Shown here one piece after another: positions 61,575-64,000 of a stretch of 64,000 nt of DNA (positions are counted from its first letter, which is position 1; each line of letters starts with the position of its first letter). The position numbers were made by a program, and so were the translations under genes. Under the pieces are notes generated by a model that was not told the DNA's origin, made no database searches, and saw nothing but the letters and a program-made list of their open reading frames with translations. This stretch comes from Mesostigma viride (lineage: Eukaryota; Streptophyta; Mesostigmatophyceae; Mesostigmatales; Mesostigmataceae), in contig RPFO01000034.1 of the NCBI GenBank assembly GCA_009746045.1, positions 1,260,786-1,324,785 on the forward strand, read 5' to 3'.

Positions 61575-63762
61575 TCCCGTGGACTTGAGCACATTGCATC
61601 GTTGTTGTGTGGCAACAGAATAGGTAGTGATATTATCCATGACAGCATGCACTTCAGGCAAAGAGATACAAACATTTGTTGTGTCATCCACATAAGCCGT
61701 TTGGAATATACCTTTGCCGTTACCTGTCGGGAAGCCCCGAATGCGTGGATCGTTCTGGTGTAGCCAGTAGAGTCCTGCGTGGGCCAAGAGAAATAGAATA
61801 GGGTACATGCAATCTCCTTGTGGTAGCGATCGTGAACTAGCGCCGGTCGCTGACTTGTGTCCATCTATTAGTAAATACCATGCAAGTGATTTGATCATAC
61901 CCATAATGACGGTCATGAGTTGACAGTGGGCCAAATCCTAGTGCGGTTAGAATGTGTTCTAGGTATTCCCAGCACATACGGTCAAAGGCTTTTTCAAAAT
62001 CCCAGAACAATAAGAAACCCTCTATATCGTCGCGCCATGCTTTGTCCACAATGTCCATGATGAGGGTGATGCTGTCGTTGATGTGGAGATTGGCCCTAAA
62101 GCCCACTTGCTCCGGACCAATGAGGAAGTCTAGGACGGTGTATAAGCGTCGTTGGATTATTTTACTGATGATTTTGTACGCTACCGTAAGGAGACGGATT
62201 GGGCGGTAGTTTTTCCATAGAGTCTTGTCTCCTGCAATAAGATAAGCGCATATTCAGCCCATCTGCCGCTCATGCACCTTACCGTGCCGCCAAATTTCAA
62301 GAATACATTCGTAAAAATCTATGTGTAGAAGGGACCAGAACGTTTTCCAGAATTCAATAGGCAGACCGTCGACCCCGGGGGCGCTACTGGTTTTGATGTG
62401 TTCCATAGCTGTGGTGGCCTCTTCCATGGAAGGGATTTGATCGAGTTCCTGCTGTTGAGCTGGTGTAAGGCGACGGGGAATGGCATGTAGGATTTTTTGC
62501 ATGGCGGTAGATGAGTCAGGATGGGGTTCGTTGTGAAAGAGAGCTGTGTAGTAGCGGTGACCGCTTTGTAGTATGGAGGTGATGTCCCGGTGGCTACCGT
62601 GTTCGTCTTGGATTTCCGTGATAGAGGAGTGAGCTTTAGGGGTAGGGATCAGAGCAAAAGACTCTTTGGTCATTCTTTCTCCTACCTGGTGCCACCACAG
62701 ATTTTCTGAGTCTATAGTGCTAGAGTGTGACGCTCGAAACGTAGTTTGTCTAGTTCGGTCTGGGCTCTTTGAAGTTTTGTTAGTTCCGAGTGATACAGGG
62801 TAGGCTTCGCTTGAAGTTTATTCACTATGCGTTGGTAGTACCGATAGTCCTGTTCTTTCTGGCGGCGGATATTTTGTGTATACAGTTGGGAAAATTCTAG
62901 GATGTTAGCTAGGCCCTCCTGCATCCAACTGCAGCAGTCGGTGTAGCTACCCTTACTGGCTCTCCACGACTGCCAGCGTGTCATGATCTCAAAGTAGTAC
63001 TTATCGTCCGCAAGTAGGTGTTTGTTTAAGCGGGGAATGCCGGGGCCCCGGGCGGAGTTGGTGTGATGGGCCAGGGTAACGATGAGTGGGTAGTGATCAG
63101 AAAAATTAACAGAACGGTCGACCGATGCGTAGCAAACCAGGTCGCCCACGTGGGAGTGATGTAGATTAATTATCAAGACGACGAGTAGTGCGTACATTTA
63201 AACGTGTGGCCAGCCAAGTGGGCCCGTGGTCTCGTGAGCGGATGACATCCTGTAAGTTCAGGTCCATGATCTGTTTACTGAAGGCCGCTGTGCGTATAGG
63301 GGGTGTTCATCCGGATCTATATTGAAATCGCCCATCAACACAATTTCGAACCCCTGTGAGATAAGGTCAGCGGCCATTTTGAAAAGGGAAGGGTAGAATG
63401 AGGCTTGATCCGTTGGCTCGGTGGGGGCATATACACGTACTGATAATGTATCCCTTATTTCCTGCCCATGTAATAGACTGCCGCGTCCAACGGCCCTGCC
63501 ATCTAGCCGCCGCTGTGTCGGTAGCTTCAGCCCAGTCCTGGCATGTCAGCGTGGGGCTGGGAGGTTTACGGTATTGAATGAGGGCAGTGGCCCCTTGTGT
63601 ACCGCGTGCCCATGCCCATCGGTGAACTGTCCTAGGTGCAAGTGCTCTAGCGGCTCTAAGAGCTGTGCGTGTGGCAGCTTCTTGGATTTTATGTTCCTGC
63701 AGTCCTATCCAAACTTTCATGCGAGGGGCCCACGTAACGCTCGAGCAAGTTGTGCAACGCAT
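61575..63762 (-). pseudogene. LINE E, segment 1: endonuclease and reverse transcriptase core of ORF2
   Basis: Reading leftward: VWIGLQEHKI (about 63,690-63,720), LMGDFNIDPDEHP (about 63,310-63,345) and NFSDHYPLIV (about 63,080-63,108) are the three motifs of an AP-like (EEP) endonuclease. RT motifs follow: SSAPGVDGLPIEFWK (about 62,345-62,392), FWDFEKAFDRMCWEYL (about 61,965-62,012), SLPQGDCMYPILF (about 61,790-61,830) and AYVDDTT (active site, about 61,678-61,698), then RCNVLKSTGL up to element D. Endonuclease plus RT plus the zinc-binding end in segment 5 define an L1-like LINE. Frames change near 63,360, 63,200, 62,690, 62,250 and 61,930. The 5' end and any ORF1 are cut off near 63,763. 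Confidence 0.88.
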
Positions 63763-64000
63763 TCGCTAGCTCTCGGGTGCGGGGTATACACTATAGGAGT
63801 TAATTTTACGGGGCGTAAACGCCCCGGTTGAGGTTACCGGGGCGGTTACTGGCCAGTAACCATGTACGTTTAAGGTTACCGGCCAGGTTACCAGCCGGTA
63901 ACCCGGAATGCAACAGACTAAATACCGGCCGGTAATGGTTACCGGGCGGTAATAGTTACCGGAACGTTTACTGGGCGGTAACTTTTACCGGAGCCGTAAC
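63763..64000. repeat. array of GGTTACCGG-type palindromic units at window end
   Basis: From 63,806 to the end the DNA is a dense series of GGTTACC, GGTAACC, CCGGTAAC and GGGCGGTAA units in both orientations. It begins with a ACGGGGCGTAAACGCCCCG hairpin (about 63,808-63,827). It cuts off the 5' end of LINE E, so it may be the edge of another transposon reaching beyond the window. Confidence 0.6.

Overview
The window looks like repeat-rich nuclear DNA of a eukaryote with spliced genes. The only convincing single-copy host gene is a tubulin-tyrosine-ligase-like (TTLL) gene on the minus strand (about 23.6-26.6 kb, with a 742-bp intron). A TTLL gene, the mix of GC-rich and AT-rich stretches and the transposon types (chromodomain Ty3/gypsy, copia, L1-like LINEs, hAT-type MITE) would suit a flagellated alga, plausibly a green alga, but nothing seen here fixes the species. 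No tRNA, rRNA, CRISPR or prokaryotic operon was seen.

Layout. 0-2.4 kb: a LINE ORF1-like relic, then a 1.24-kb C-rich tandem repeat. 2,423-14,987 (+): gypsy element A, inserted in the second repeat unit with the 5-bp target duplication GCAAC. 15-17.4 kb: the rest of the repeat and C-rich filler. 17.5-22.8 kb: dead genes and small transposons: a U-box/kinase pseudogene, a LINE reverse-transcriptase relic, a MITE with ~100-bp inverted ends, a LINE ORF1 relic and a complete hAT-type MITE with an 8-bp target duplication. 23.5-26.6 kb: the TTLL gene. 27.6-28.5 kb: a Helitron-like candidate. 28.7-63.8 kb: one minus-strand LINE cut into five pieces by four later insertions: an unclassified 1.7-kb element (29.6-31.3 kb), gypsy element C (32,009-46,505, +), gypsy element B (46,575-59,138, -, nearly identical to A) and a small copia element D (59,725-61,569). 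All four insertions show flanking duplications, and joining the LINE pieces across them keeps or nearly keeps its reading frame.

How the parts relate. A and B form a 12.5-kb inverted pair 31.6 kb apart. Each encodes a leader ORF with a viroplasmin/RNase H1 N-terminal-like domain, Gag with a zinc knuckle, protease, reverse transcriptase, RNase H, integrase, a chromodomain and then an unusual GC-rich two-ORF module of unknown function in the position where envelope genes sit. Both also carry the same 1.76-kb palindrome-ended passenger inside the integrase gene. C is a related but divergent gypsy element with the same leader domain.

Many coding frames are broken by one-base indels. Some are private to A or B, are intact in the other copy, and lie in homopolymers; a block from about 36.4 to 46.7 kb is much worse. 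Part of this is probably sequence quality rather than biology, so frameshift statements should be read with that in mind.
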